The translations under genes and the position numbers were made by a program. 64,000 nt of DNA, taken from contig NZ_AZEA01000002.1 in the NCBI RefSeq assembly GCF_001435575.1, forward strand, positions 124,001-188,000, read 5' to 3'. Below the pieces are notes generated by a model. It was not told where the DNA came from. It ran no database searches and saw only the letters and a program-made list of their open reading frames with translations. This DNA comes from Lentilactobacillus sunkii DSM 19904 (GTDB lineage Bacteria > Bacillota > Bacilli > Lactobacillales > Lactobacillaceae). Below, one piece after another: positions 35,081 to 43,922 of this stretch. Numbering within the stretch: position 1 is the first letter of the stretch; every line of letters starts with the position of its first letter.

Positions 35081-35114
35081 AAAAAGAGGTTGAACTCATA
35101 AAGAATTCAACCTC
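35081..35114 (-). terminator. Expression-platform terminator of the TPP riboswitch
   Basis: GAGGTTGAA and TTCAACCTC form a 9-bp stem, with TTTTTGTG following on the minus strand. It lies between the TPP aptamer and the SDR gene. Confidence 0.75.
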
Positions 35115-35154
35115 AAAAACAGGATTTTAATAAAGATTTTCTCCAGTAATATTA

Positions 35155-35247
35155 GTTGCATTCCTACGCTGGTACTAACCAGATCAGGTAAAAAGGGTCT
35201 AAGATTGCAATGCAATCTAATCTCAGCACAATGGCTCCCCTTGCAGT
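35155..35247 (-). promoter_or_regulatory. TPP (THI-box) riboswitch
   Basis: The minus strand carries the conserved TPP aptamer words in order: AGGGGAGCC, GCTGAGATT, then a variable P3 stem, AGACCC, ACCTGATCTGG and CCAGCGTAGGAATGC. P1 pairs TGCA with TGCA. A terminator hairpin follows at 35081-35114, typical for TPP-dependent premature termination. Confidence 0.92.
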
Positions 35248-35344
35248 TAATTTAAGCAACTAGATTATAACAGAAAATGATGATAGTTACTTCAAATACT
35301 CTTACTTGTTATTTGTCGATCCAAAAATGTTAACCACCCACAAA

Positions 35345-36295
35345 TCAAGCCAGCTTAATCAACACAACCCCAACCAGCATCACAATCATCCCCACAATCT
35401 GTGCAAGGACCACCTGGCTTTTAACCGACCGCCACCAGCCAAATTGCTGAATCAAAATGGAGCCGAATATCTGGCCGATTAGCCCCATCATGATTGTGAG
35501 ACCGGCACCGATCTTAGGCACCGTGATCACTGATACGAGGACAAATAACGCACCTAAGAATCCGCCAAGCCAGTTCCATGGCTTGGCTTTTTTTAACTCT
35601 TGGATACTTGGAACGCGTTTATCAACAGCCAACGCCACGATGATGACGATCACCGTTCCAACGCCAAAAGAAATAAACGATGCTTGGCTTGGGGATGCCA
35701 ACAACGTTCCTAAATGGCCGTTAATGGCCTGCTGAATTGCGGCAATAAAGCCAACCAACACAGCCCAGCTTTGCCAGCCCATCACGACCAATCGATCTTT
35801 ACCAGACACCGTTGATGAATCAAACTCTCGAACATCTTTATTTCCAACACTCGGCAGTACGACCGCAGTTAAAACGCCAACCGTCATAATGGCAATTCCT
35901 GCCAATCTTGCCAGTGTTATTGGAATCTGACTGGTACCAAACCAGCCAAACATATCAATGACCGATCCCATGACAATTTGCCCCAGGACTGGCAGAATAA
36001 CCGTTTGAATTGCCCCAATTTTGGGAAATAATAAAACATTTGATGTTAAATAAACTGAACCAAGTACCCCACCCAACCAAATCCAAGCAGGCTGAGTCTG
36101 AACAAATGTTGAACTCGGAAACACCCTGCCGCTCATGACTAACGAAGTGACGGCCAAGAAAATGGTTCCGACCACAAATGAAATTGCAGCAGCGATAAAT
36201 GGTGACTTCACAATTGTTCTTAAGTCAGAATTGATTGGGCTTTGGTTGGCCAGCATGAATCCGGCCACCACGGATATAAGCATGAATAATAGCAT
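35345..36295 (-). CDS. DMT-superfamily YdcZ-type permease, two fused units
   Basis: About 316 residues with roughly ten TM helices. Two homologous halves (about 1-150 and 170-316) each resemble a YdcZ unit (WLGGVLGSVYLTSNVLLFPKIGA in the first, WLGGFLGALFVLVSVITVPKIGA in the second). ATG 36295 follows GTGGGAG; the longer frame from 36334 lacks a good site. YdcZ proteins are uncharacterised drug/metabolite-type transporters. The gene is upstream of the TPP riboswitch on the same strand, so it is not itself controlled by it unless transcripts read through. Confidence 0.85.
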   Translation of the reverse strand: MLLFMLISVVAGFMLANQSPINSDLRTIVKSPFIAAAISFVVGTIFLAVTSLVMSGRVFPSSTFVQTQPAWIWLGGVLGSVYLTSNVLLFPKIGAIQTVILPVLGQIVMGSVIDMFGWFGTSQIPITLARLAGIAIMTVGVLTAVVLPSVGNKDVREFDSSTVSGKDRLVVMGWQSWAVLVGFIAAIQQAINGHLGTLLASPSQASFISFGVGTVIVIIVALAVDKRVPSIQELKKAKPWNWLGGFLGALFVLVSVITVPKIGAGLTIMMGLIGQIFGSILIQQFGWWRSVKSQVVLAQIVGMIVMLVGVVLIKLA

Positions 36296-36421
36296 TTTGA
36301 TTTTCTCCCACTTCAAATAATAGTCAGTATTCATTTCTCAAGTAGGTCGTTATTATACACGACTCTTAAGAAATGTTACGAATATTGGCCTGATGATTAA
36401 GGAGAGCAACTACTCAATAAT

Positions 36422-36580
36422 TTAATACAACTTTGTTGTCCCGTCCTTATCAGTCTTAGGGGTCATCAACTTCATGTATTCGAGATACTCTTTTTTCGCC
36501 CATTCAGGCACTTCGGGGTCAATATAATCCCCATTTTTGCCCTCTTTCCAATATTCAAGTCCTTTTGGTGCATCTAACAT
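36422..36580 (-). CDS. Small conserved-looking cytoplasmic protein
   Basis: A 52-residue ORF beginning MLDAPKGLEYWKEGKNG, acidic and Tyr/Lys rich (VPEWAKKEYLEYMKLM). The longer frame to 36661 is not used because AAAGGAG lies 9 nt before the ATG at 36580. I do not recognise the family and see no membrane segment or signal peptide. It is transcribed divergently from the surface protein at 36803. Confidence 0.55.
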   Translation of the reverse strand: MLDAPKGLEYWKEGKNGDYIDPEVPEWAKKEYLEYMKLMTPKTDKDGTTKLY

Positions 36581-36802
36581 AGCCAGCATCTCCTTTATTG
36601 TAAGCATACCTGAAATCAGATTAGAAGCCACGAAAATCGACATTTTTCTTGAAATCATCATTCATTTAAGTTAGATTCATTAGCGGAAAAAGATAAGACT
36701 TTCTGCTTGAGCTAAAACGGCTTGTTTGTTATTGTTAAGCAAGTTAGGTGCATTACATACGGCTTAAGTTTTCGCATATCCATTATTCATGGGAGGGCAA
36801 TT

Positions 36803-38842
36803 ATGAACCAGGGGCTGAAACGATTTTTAGGAACATTACTGACTGTTATTGGAATCTTTCTATTTTTCGACACATTTGTGAAAGCGGATACATTGTCGAA
36901 CAACCTGCCAACCGGCAATACGAGTCAGTTGCTGAAGGATGATCCGATTCCAATAGAGGGTCAAAGCGGCAAGATCGGAACCGTTGACTGGCGCTTTGAT
37001 GGCGATCATACGCTTTACATCGGGCCGGGAACAATTACCAGTGAGGATTTACCAGCTGAATTTGCAGAAGTAGGCGACAACTATCCCTGGAATGGTGTTC
37101 CTGCACAGTATATAGTTGCAGAATGGTATTTGTGGAAACGAAAAGTCACAACAATGGTTATCGAAGGCCCTCTTTATTTAGAGGGAAAAGCTCCTGTAGA
37201 TTTTTTTGCAAACATGAATAATTTGACAACTATCGTGGGTATGGAGAACATGGACACGTCTAAAGCAACGAGCATGTCAAGAATGTTCTATTACTCTCGG
37301 TCACTAACTTCAATCGACTTATCACATTTGGATTCCAGCAATGTAACTGATATGTCGATGATGTTTTCGACCGTTTTCACTGACAATTTAGATCTGTCCC
37401 CTTTAGATACCAGCAAAGTTACCAACATGTGGGGAATGTTTAGGGAAGCCGGAATTAAGCACCTCAATCTTAATTCTTTCAACACCAGCAGCGCGACCAA
37501 TATGAACAGTATGTTTTTCTATGCTGATCAGTTGACCAGCCTTGATGTGTCAAAGTTTGACACTCGTAATGTAACGGACATGGGCTGGATGTTTGGTAAT
37601 TTACCGCAACTAACAACACTTGACTTGAACAATTTTGTAACACCAAATTTGCTTACGAGTGCATCCATGTTTTCGGGCGATTACTCACTGAAGTCGCTGG
37701 ACTTATCAAACTTTGACACTACTAAAGTCACAAACATGCAAGATATGTTTGCCATCGACCAACAATCCAATCGACAATCTCAACTGTCTAAATTAGTGCT
37801 TGGGCCAAAAGTTAATTTATTGTCCGATGCTCCTTTACCTGCCCCGCTTGGTTCTGATAAATGGCAAGCTGTTGACAAAGGAACGATTACTAAGCCTTTA
37901 GGCAGACCGGCGTATCTTCCTGATGATTTAGCCGCCCTATATGGTGCCACTAATCCTAAGCATCCAACCGGGACTCAAACTTGGGTTCCGGGAGGTGATT
38001 TACCAGACTCGACAACACTTAATGTTCATAATGTCACCATATACGTTGGTGATAAGTGGGATCCTAAATTGGCCTTCACTTCGGCCACTGACATAGATGG
38101 GAATCCTATAGGCTTGGATAAGATCACCGTTTCAGGGACAGTGAACCCTGATGTACCGCAGATTTACAAAGTAACCTATACAAATGGGAAAATTTCCACA
38201 GGCATCAAGGTTCATGTCATGCCGAAAACTGCCCCGAAACCTAATCCCACACCTGTGAACCCAACACCAAATCCGACCCCTACTCCAAACCCAACTCCCA
38301 ACAATCCAAACTGGAATCCATCAGATCCAAATCATTTAAATGGAACCGGATTGCCGAACTACGCTGCAGTTAAAGGTTCAGCGGTTTACGCAACTAAGAA
38401 GATTTATATGTACAAACACGGGAATTTCAAGAAATCCCAACGCATTGCCACTTATCCGAAACAGAAGCGAATCAATCGGCCAATGTTTGTGGTGACCGGT
38501 TATGCCCGTTCCCACGGTGGCACCTTGAGATACCAAGTCCGTGATGTTAACCATCACAGCAAAACTGCCGGCAAACGTGGTTACATTACTGCCAACCGGA
38601 AGTATGTGGTGAGAGTCTATTATCAGTCAGTTCCTAAGAAGAAATTGATCACCGTTATTAATCTTAAAGGTGTTCATGCTTATAAGAACAAGAACCTAAC
38701 CAAGCAGGTCAAACACTTCAAAAAAGGTTCACATTTGCGGGTTAAGAAGATTGTTAAGTGGAACTTGACCACCCGTTATCAGTTGACCGATGGGACTTAT
38801 GTGACGGCTAATAAGAAGCTGGTTATTCAAGGGATGTACTGA
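36803..38842 (+). CDS. BspA-like (DUF285) surface protein with Ig-like domain and two-repeat C-terminal module
   Basis: A 679-residue exported protein. GGGAGGG 5 nt before ATG 36803 decides the start over 36722. Signal peptide (about 1-30), then a BspA/DUF285 array (about 146-322) of repeats like LDTSKVTNMWGMF and VSKFDTRNVTDMGWMF, an Ig-like domain (about 402-475; VTIYVGDKWDPKLAF), a Pro/Asn/Thr linker, and the two-repeat C-terminal module from about 520, ending VIQGMY. No LPxTG. BspA-type repeats occur in adhesins of oral and gut bacteria. Its closest relatives in the window are 32613-34136 (C-terminus) and 12098-14071 (N-terminal architecture). Confidence 0.87.
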   Translation: MNQGLKRFLGTLLTVIGIFLFFDTFVKADTLSNNLPTGNTSQLLKDDPIPIEGQSGKIGTVDWRFDGDHTLYIGPGTITSEDLPAEFAEVGDNYPWNGVPAQYIVAEWYLWKRKVTTMVIEGPLYLEGKAPVDFFANMNNLTTIVGMENMDTSKATSMSRMFYYSRSLTSIDLSHLDSSNVTDMSMMFSTVFTDNLDLSPLDTSKVTNMWGMFREAGIKHLNLNSFNTSSATNMNSMFFYADQLTSLDVSKFDTRNVTDMGWMFGNLPQLTTLDLNNFVTPNLLTSASMFSGDYSLKSLDLSNFDTTKVTNMQDMFAIDQQSNRQSQLSKLVLGPKVNLLSDAPLPAPLGSDKWQAVDKGTITKPLGRPAYLPDDLAALYGATNPKHPTGTQTWVPGGDLPDSTTLNVHNVTIYVGDKWDPKLAFTSATDIDGNPIGLDKITVSGTVNPDVPQIYKVTYTNGKISTGIKVHVMPKTAPKPNPTPVNPTPNPTPTPNPTPNNPNWNPSDPNHLNGTGLPNYAAVKGSAVYATKKIYMYKHGNFKKSQRIATYPKQKRINRPMFVVTGYARSHGGTLRYQVRDVNHHSKTAGKRGYITANRKYVVRVYYQSVPKKKLITVINLKGVHAYKNKNLTKQVKHFKKGSHLRVKKIVKWNLTTRYQLTDGTYVTANKKLVIQGMY

Positions 38843-38861
38843 GATTAATCAGAATATACGA

Positions 38862-38895
38862 AAACGGCTCTCGACAGAAATGTTGGGAGTCGTTT
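38862..38895 (+). terminator. Terminator after the BspA-like surface protein
   Basis: AAACGGCTCTCGACA pairs with TGTTGGGAGTCGTTT (two imperfect pairs), followed by ATTTGTT. Confidence 0.75.
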
Positions 38896-38970
38896 ATTTG
38901 TTATATTGGTTTAACGCTGCTTACATTTATTTTCATAAATGATGAAATAAATGTTTTCTCCATTACAAGG

Positions 38971-38993
38971 TAGATATATAATTAACATGTTAA
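38971..38993 (+). promoter_or_regulatory. Promoter shared in form with the island genes at 43428 and 49506
   Basis: TAGATATATAATTAAC gives a -10 TATAAT at 38977-38982, immediately followed by the palindrome TTAACATGTTAA. Nearly the same segment precedes the gene at 49506, and a related one precedes 43428. Confidence 0.55.
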
Positions 38994-39040
38994 TTCAGCA
39001 ATGATGTTAACTAATGATAAGCAAAGAGGGGATTACGTAA

Positions 39041-39382
39041 ATGAAGAAACGGAAAATATTGTTGGGAACAGTTGCCCTGTCGCTAGGATTGTTATTTGCA
39101 GTTGGCAATTCGAATGATGTGAACGCTGCAAGTTGGCATAAGGGATCTCCAAAAGCATTCATTGGCACTTGGAAATCTGATGGTTATGCTGCATACAAAT
39201 TTACTAAGAATAAGATCACTGTATATGGAAAAGGCGGTGGAACTTCCAAGTCCATGTATAAATACCTTGGCCATAAAAAGTATACCGTTAAATACAAAGT
39301 TCAAGGATACCATTACAAAGAAACCTTCACTTATATTAATGGCCATAAGCTCAAAGGTCAGGGCTATTATTTAACTAAATGA
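39041..39382 (+). CDS. Small secreted protein, SWHKG family
   Basis: A 113-residue protein with a signal peptide (KKRKILLGTVALSLGLLF) cleaved near VNAASW. The mature part begins ASWHKGSPKAFIGTWKS, has KITVYGKGG, then YKYLGHKKYTVKYK, and is basic and Tyr/Gly rich. It is one of seven small paralogues in the window, all with a (S)WHKG(T/S)P...GxW or RGTW start. The GxW motif and beta-rich look suggest a small lipocalin-like barrel, but that is a guess. The start follows AGAGGGG. Function unknown. Confidence 0.75.
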   Translation: MKKRKILLGTVALSLGLLFAVGNSNDVNAASWHKGSPKAFIGTWKSDGYAAYKFTKNKITVYGKGGGTSKSMYKYLGHKKYTVKYKVQGYHYKETFTYINGHKLKGQGYYLTK

Positions 39383-39434
39383 TCGCCTTCTTACCCACCA
39401 TCATCAATAAAGAATGTAAATAAAAGTTTAAAAG

Positions 39435-39477
39435 GAAGCCTGCCGCAAGAGATTTCATCTCCATGCGGCAGGCTTTC
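39435..39477. terminator. Terminator shared by the small secreted protein and the convergent secreted protein
   Basis: GAAGCCTGCCGCA pairs with TGCGGCAGGCTTTC; T-rich on both sides. Confidence 0.85.
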
Positions 39478-39544
39478 TTTCATTACTATTTATAATACCG
39501 ATTCATTTAATCTGACCCGTACAAATTGGAAATATCTACACTCA

Positions 39545-40387
39545 TTAATCACCTTCAGATATCTCTACCAGATAATAGAATTGATGACCGCCAACGGAGT
39601 ATCTCGTCCAAATGCCCTGTTTCCAGTCCTCATCGCCATAGTTCCACTTCTTACTAACAGTTTGGTGTTTAGTGATTGATAAGCGATAATATTTGGCCGA
39701 CACCTTTTTTTCAGTTAATCCAATAACCGGCTTTTTGTAATAAATGTAGGATGTCTTGCCTTTTGTTTTAAAAGAATAAATTTTGACCGCTGTAGTTGGC
39801 TTAATGGTCCAGATTGGATTATCAACCGCACGGGATTCATGGGTTGCTTCCCAGCTATTTTGAATACCGTAATGTTTTAATCGCGGGGTGCTGTAATACT
39901 GGAGGTATCCATCGAGGGTAATGTAAAAAATGGGTTTATAGTTGCCTGCCTTGCTGTTGGTAAATCCAGTTCCAGCCTGTAAAGCAAGCGTTCGAACCGG
40001 CAGCTTTAACTTGTATGGCCTGAAATACTTGGTCGTATAGTGCTTGTTGTAAGTTTTCGTAGTTTGAGGCACCTGATAGATCCGCTGCTGCTTTTTATAA
40101 CTAATTGCACCACGGGTAAAATATGCCCAAGATCCGCCATTGGTAGCTTCTACTTTGAGGATTGTTCCTTTTGGCGAGATAATCTTGTGACCTTTCTTGC
40201 CGTTTACCTTGGTGTATTGCCCGGTGAACAAAGGCCGTTTAACCTTGACGTATTGAATGTCGCTGTTTTCGCCCAAATTAGTGTAAGCATGAGCAGAAGC
40301 TGGTAATGACAGCAAGATGCCAATACTTAAGATGCCACTCAAAATTAATTTTTTAGTTGCATGTGATAGTTTCAATTTCATGAACAT
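39545..40387 (-). CDS. Secreted basic protein of unknown function
   Basis: A 280-residue exported protein; GAGGGGG 6 nt before ATG 40387 fixes the start (the frame extends to 40438). A signal peptide ends about ASAHAYT. The mature protein is rich in Lys, Tyr and Thr with repeated short beta motifs such as VKRPLFTGQYTKVNGKKGHK, PKGTILKVEA and AVKIYSFKTKGKTSYIYYKK, resembling SLAP/SH3-like surface modules without being clearly homologous to them. No anchor motif. Divergent from cadD. Confidence 0.7.
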   Translation of the reverse strand: MFMKLKLSHATKKLILSGILSIGILLSLPASAHAYTNLGENSDIQYVKVKRPLFTGQYTKVNGKKGHKIISPKGTILKVEATNGGSWAYFTRGAISYKKQQRIYQVPQTTKTYNKHYTTKYFRPYKLKLPVRTLALQAGTGFTNSKAGNYKPIFYITLDGYLQYYSTPRLKHYGIQNSWEATHESRAVDNPIWTIKPTTAVKIYSFKTKGKTSYIYYKKPVIGLTEKKVSAKYYRLSITKHQTVSKKWNYGDEDWKQGIWTRYSVGGHQFYYLVEISEGD

Positions 40388-40574
40388 TGTCTTCCCCCTC
40401 AAACCATTTTCAATTAAACGATTCAAATGCATAATCATGATACCATCTTCAGCCTTGATGATAAAACATGGGAAAATCTGTTTCCCTCATAGTGCCTAAA
40501 AGCAATGGTAACCTGCCACTTACGTTATACTAAAAGTAGTTGAATTTACTGAACACGTTAAGGCGGTATGCGAC

Positions 40575-41219
40575 ATGATTGCGACAATCATCACCAGCAT
40601 TATTTCATTCATTGGGACCAATATTGATGACACGTTTGTGTTGGCAGTCTGGTTCTCACAGGTCGATTCCCACTTTCAGAAGAAAGATGTTGTGATCGGC
40701 CAATTTGTTGGCTTTGAATTTTTAGTTCTGATCAGTGTGTTTGCCGCCTATGGATTGAGCTTTTTACCCACAGACAAGGTCGGTTGGCTGGGTGTTATTC
40801 CAATCATCGTCGGCATTCAAAAGTGGTATCAATACCGCAAAAAGACTGCAGAGAACCCTGAAGAAACCGCAGTTAAAAAAGTGATTAATCATGACTTAAA
40901 ATTCCGCATTAACAAAAAATTGCCCCACCTGACCCGGATCATTCGAACACAGATGCTGTCAGTGGCATTTGTGACCATTTCCAACGGCGCCGGGAACTTA
41001 ACCGTGTACATCCCATTATTTTCGGAATATTCGGTTGGAGAGCTCATCCTCACCGTTGTCGTCTTCACGATTATGACCGGCGTCTGGTGCTTTATCGGTT
41101 ACACAATCGCCAACTTACCATTTATTAAGGACAAGGTGGAGCACTACAAGGAAATCATTATTCCGATTGTGTTTGTGGCTATTGGACTTTATGTGTTGTG
41201 GGAAAGTGGGATTATATGA
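40575..41219 (+). CDS. cadD: CadD-family cadmium resistance/export membrane protein
   Basis: A 214-residue integral membrane protein with five or six TM helices. The N-terminal SFIGTNIDDTFVLAVWFSQ and GQFVGFEFLVLISV, and the later FVTISNGAGNLTVYIPLF, match the CadD family (transport of Cd2+ or related cations, sometimes annotated as quaternary amine transport). The start follows AAGGCGG. No ArsR-type regulator is adjacent. Confidence 0.85.
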   Translation: MIATIITSIISFIGTNIDDTFVLAVWFSQVDSHFQKKDVVIGQFVGFEFLVLISVFAAYGLSFLPTDKVGWLGVIPIIVGIQKWYQYRKKTAENPEETAVKKVINHDLKFRINKKLPHLTRIIRTQMLSVAFVTISNGAGNLTVYIPLFSEYSVGELILTVVVFTIMTGVWCFIGYTIANLPFIKDKVEHYKEIIIPIVFVAIGLYVLWESGII

Positions 41220-41239
41220 GGATAATGTTCGAGAATATT

Positions 41240-41270
41240 AAAGCGGGAATCTGTGATGGATTCCCGCTTT
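41240..41270 (+). terminator. Terminator after cadD
   Basis: AAAGCGGGAATC pairs perfectly with GATTCCCGCTTT, followed by TTGTG. Confidence 0.85.
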
Positions 41271-41581
41271 TTGTGTACACAGCATGATAGATTTTGTTTT
41301 GAAGTGAAGTCGAAACCTGTTTCAGTGGTTAACTGGTTAACTCATCTAGATGTATCGATTAAAAGTGGTCTCAGGCTCTCAAAATTAAGAAATGATTGGA
41401 TGGAGCAAGGAAAACAGATGGATAAATAGTACGCTAAAGTAAAAGCATTACCGGAGCAATAATTAATATACCCAGGTTGATTACCCAAAATTAATAGCGA
41501 TGATTAATAGTAATTGAACTATAATGTAAATGTTCAATGTTTGAGGGATCGTTAAAAAAACGATTGAGGGGAGTTTTTATC

Positions 41582-43006
41582 GTGAAAAAATCAATTATTG
41601 CGGTGGCAATGGCAGTAACATTATTTAGTGGGGCCACTTTTCCCACCGTTGCCCAACCAGTTACCGTAACCGCCAAGACACATTCAATAAAAAAAGCCAA
41701 GGTAGTGAAATACTATCATCACCACTACCAAAACTTAAAACTGAAAAAGGGCTACTTGTATCAAACTAAGACGCTGACAAGGAAAATACATAAAGCCAAA
41801 ACTTATCAGAATCGCACTTTCAAATCCAGGACCCAGGTTAAGTTAAAGAAGGCTAATGGCAAAAACGCTTTATATTATTTTGTCTATTCCGGCAAAATAA
41901 AGGGCTACATTTGGTCCGGCTATATCAAACACAGCAAAGTCAAAACGACCACCAGTCAAAAGCCAGCCACACCAACCCAATCGAATAATAATTCTGGTAA
42001 TTCAACTAACGCTGATGCTAAGCCGTCAATTACTAAAGACCAATTGATGACCTTGATTAATCAGAGCCCGGATTTGGATCCGACCGGTCAACTACTCAGT
42101 TTAACCAACGCCGATTACGTGGCTTATGCTGATGTTTTGTGGAAAAACTATAATTTATCCGGCTTCATTAATGATGCCGATAATTTTCCACACGACCAGC
42201 AAAACATTACAGTTGCGGACTCGGTATTAACTCCATACGTTAAAGTGGCCATTGATAAATGGAATGCGGCATTAGGACAGACCGTCTTTACAATGGATTC
42301 CAGTAAACCGGCGCAACTAACTGTCGATTTTGGTAGTTTAACGAATGCCGATGGTCAATTTGGGGGTAGCACGATTGATATTGATCAAGCAGCATTCAAT
42401 GACTCAGAAACTCACCACCACGACGGAACTGATTCGGCTCAACAACAGGCCGCTGCCAACTTTAAAGCATTAGAAGCTCAACGGCAGCAAAACATTGCCA
42501 ACTATCAACAACAAAAGCAGGCCATTAAGGACAAGTATCAACAATTATTGAATCAATTGCCAGATGCGGCGGGGACTCAGACTGGTATGGCAGAGCGTGA
42601 GCAGTTAGGCAAACAAAGGCAGGCTGAATTAACTGCGGCGATGCGAAATTATAATCAAGTTAATGACCAAATCAACCAGCAAGAGGCAATGGCTGACGAA
42701 AGTGACAGTAATTACAAAAACAATCCAATGGATCCATCACGCGCAGCGACTGATTATTGGTCAGGTGTTTTGGTCCACGAATTTGGTCACGATTTAGGTC
42801 TTGATCATACTCCTTACCTTTCCGATATAATGGGTGCTTATTGGTATACTGCCACCGAAGATGGCTTGCCGCAAGAATATTATAAATATTCTTGGGATCG
42901 AGAAAAAGATGATACGACCAATCACGACAGTGGCGTAAACACCGTCACCCTTTCCCAACGCGATATTGATCGCGCAAAGTTGACCCACGCTATGAAGGCT
43001 TGGTAA
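41582..43006 (+). CDS. Secreted matrixin-like zinc metalloprotease with N-terminal surface module and Gln-rich coiled-coil insert
   Basis: A 474-residue exported protein. GTG 41582 follows GAGGGGAG. A signal peptide (about 1-30) is followed by an SH3/SLAP-like segment (about 35-115; NGKNALYYFVYSGKIKGYIW), a Ser/Asn/Thr linker, and a matrixin-type catalytic domain. The zinc site HEFGHDLGLDH (about 400-410) and a Met-turn SDIMG follow. Between the central beta strands and the active-site helix lies an inserted coiled coil of about 85 residues rich in Gln, Ala and Glu (about 286-372). No cysteine-switch propeptide. Probable targets are surface proteins or peptides; this is inferred. Confidence 0.82.
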   Translation: MKKSIIAVAMAVTLFSGATFPTVAQPVTVTAKTHSIKKAKVVKYYHHHYQNLKLKKGYLYQTKTLTRKIHKAKTYQNRTFKSRTQVKLKKANGKNALYYFVYSGKIKGYIWSGYIKHSKVKTTTSQKPATPTQSNNNSGNSTNADAKPSITKDQLMTLINQSPDLDPTGQLLSLTNADYVAYADVLWKNYNLSGFINDADNFPHDQQNITVADSVLTPYVKVAIDKWNAALGQTVFTMDSSKPAQLTVDFGSLTNADGQFGGSTIDIDQAAFNDSETHHHDGTDSAQQQAAANFKALEAQRQQNIANYQQQKQAIKDKYQQLLNQLPDAAGTQTGMAEREQLGKQRQAELTAAMRNYNQVNDQINQQEAMADESDSNYKNNPMDPSRAATDYWSGVLVHEFGHDLGLDHTPYLSDIMGAYWYTATEDGLPQEYYKYSWDREKDDTTNHDSGVNTVTLSQRDIDRAKLTHAMKAW

Positions 43007-43022
43007 AAATCAATCTATCAGT

Positions 43023-43055
43023 AATGTCACCTTCTGGGTGGCATTTTCGTTTTGC
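43023..43055 (+). terminator. Terminator after the metalloprotease gene
   Basis: AATGTCACC pairs with GGGTGGCATT (one mismatch) followed by TTCGTTTTGC. The remainder of the gap to 43427 holds the promoter of the next gene (TATAAT at 43371-43376) and no convincing gene. Confidence 0.65.
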
Positions 43056-43427
43056 TTTAATTAACTATAACGTAGACTGGTTTTAAACTCTTTCATAACC
43101 GCATCCTTCTCAACCTTCGCTAAACTTTTTAACTGCTTTCTTTTGCTCTGCAACTTGCATGTCGGTATCGCCAAAGGACTATTACTGGTTGCATTAACAT
43201 ATCAGCATACAATTACTAATATCTGGCTATTCTCCTAGATAAAGCTGAATTTTGAACATATCCTGCCCTTCGTCCCCCTTATAATCGAAAGCTATTTACA
43301 GATGTGACAAAAAAGTTGAAATTATTTCAACTTTTTATGAAACATGCATTTTATCTATTCCTGATAGCGATATAATTAAATCGTTAATTTTGTTGGGTTA
43401 ATGAATAATTATTGGGGGGTTACATAA

Positions 43428-43784
43428 ATGAAAACTAAAATAATGATCGCAACAGGACTACTAACAATTGGACTCGGACTTGGGGCTGTTAACACTCCTG
43501 CTAATGCGTCAAGTTGGCATAAGGGAACACCAAGAGTCACAAGAGGTCATTGGACGAACGGAAATGCCAAATGGTATGTTACCAAAAAAGGATATAACCT
43601 TGGTGTGGTAGGTGGAACTGGGTACAACATGTTTTGGGGCAAACCATATTACAAGTACGTTGGTCATCATGTTTACAGAGTAAAATGTTTTGATTTTCCA
43701 TTAAACCGTATCAGAACTATGCACGTTAAATACTACTCATCACATAAGGTCAGCTTTGGTGGCACAATTATGCACCGATATTAG
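43428..43784 (+). CDS. Small secreted protein, SWHKG family
   Basis: A 118-residue protein with a signal peptide (KTKIMIATGLLTIGLGLG) that is almost identical at DNA level to those of 49994, 50449 and 50986. The mature start is SSWHKGTPRVTRGHWTN. The rest (YKYVGHHVYRVK, Gly-rich) diverges. The start follows TTGGGGGG. It lies outside (left of) the island, while five of its relatives are inside. No known domain. Confidence 0.75.
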   Translation: MKTKIMIATGLLTIGLGLGAVNTPANASSWHKGTPRVTRGHWTNGNAKWYVTKKGYNLGVVGGTGYNMFWGKPYYKYVGHHVYRVKCFDFPLNRIRTMHVKYYSSHKVSFGGTIMHRY

Positions 43785-43922
43785 TAAGTATCATTGCAAA
43801 AGAAAAGTAGGAAAGTTCATTACTTTAGTACCAAACATGTAAGAATATATTCCTATTGACATAAATTGGATTTGTACAAATAAATATTGCTCCAAAAATA
43901 AATTTTCTGAGGGGAATTATGT

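Noticed and set aside
35345-36295. TPP riboswitch control of the YdcZ-type permease
   Set aside because: The riboswitch lies downstream of this gene on the same strand, so it cannot control its transcription start or leader.
43060-43190. Minus-strand coding-like fragments in two frames (AEQKKAVKKFSE and VEKDAVMKEFKTSLRYS)
   Set aside because: Might be a decayed gene end, but too short to assign and without start signals.
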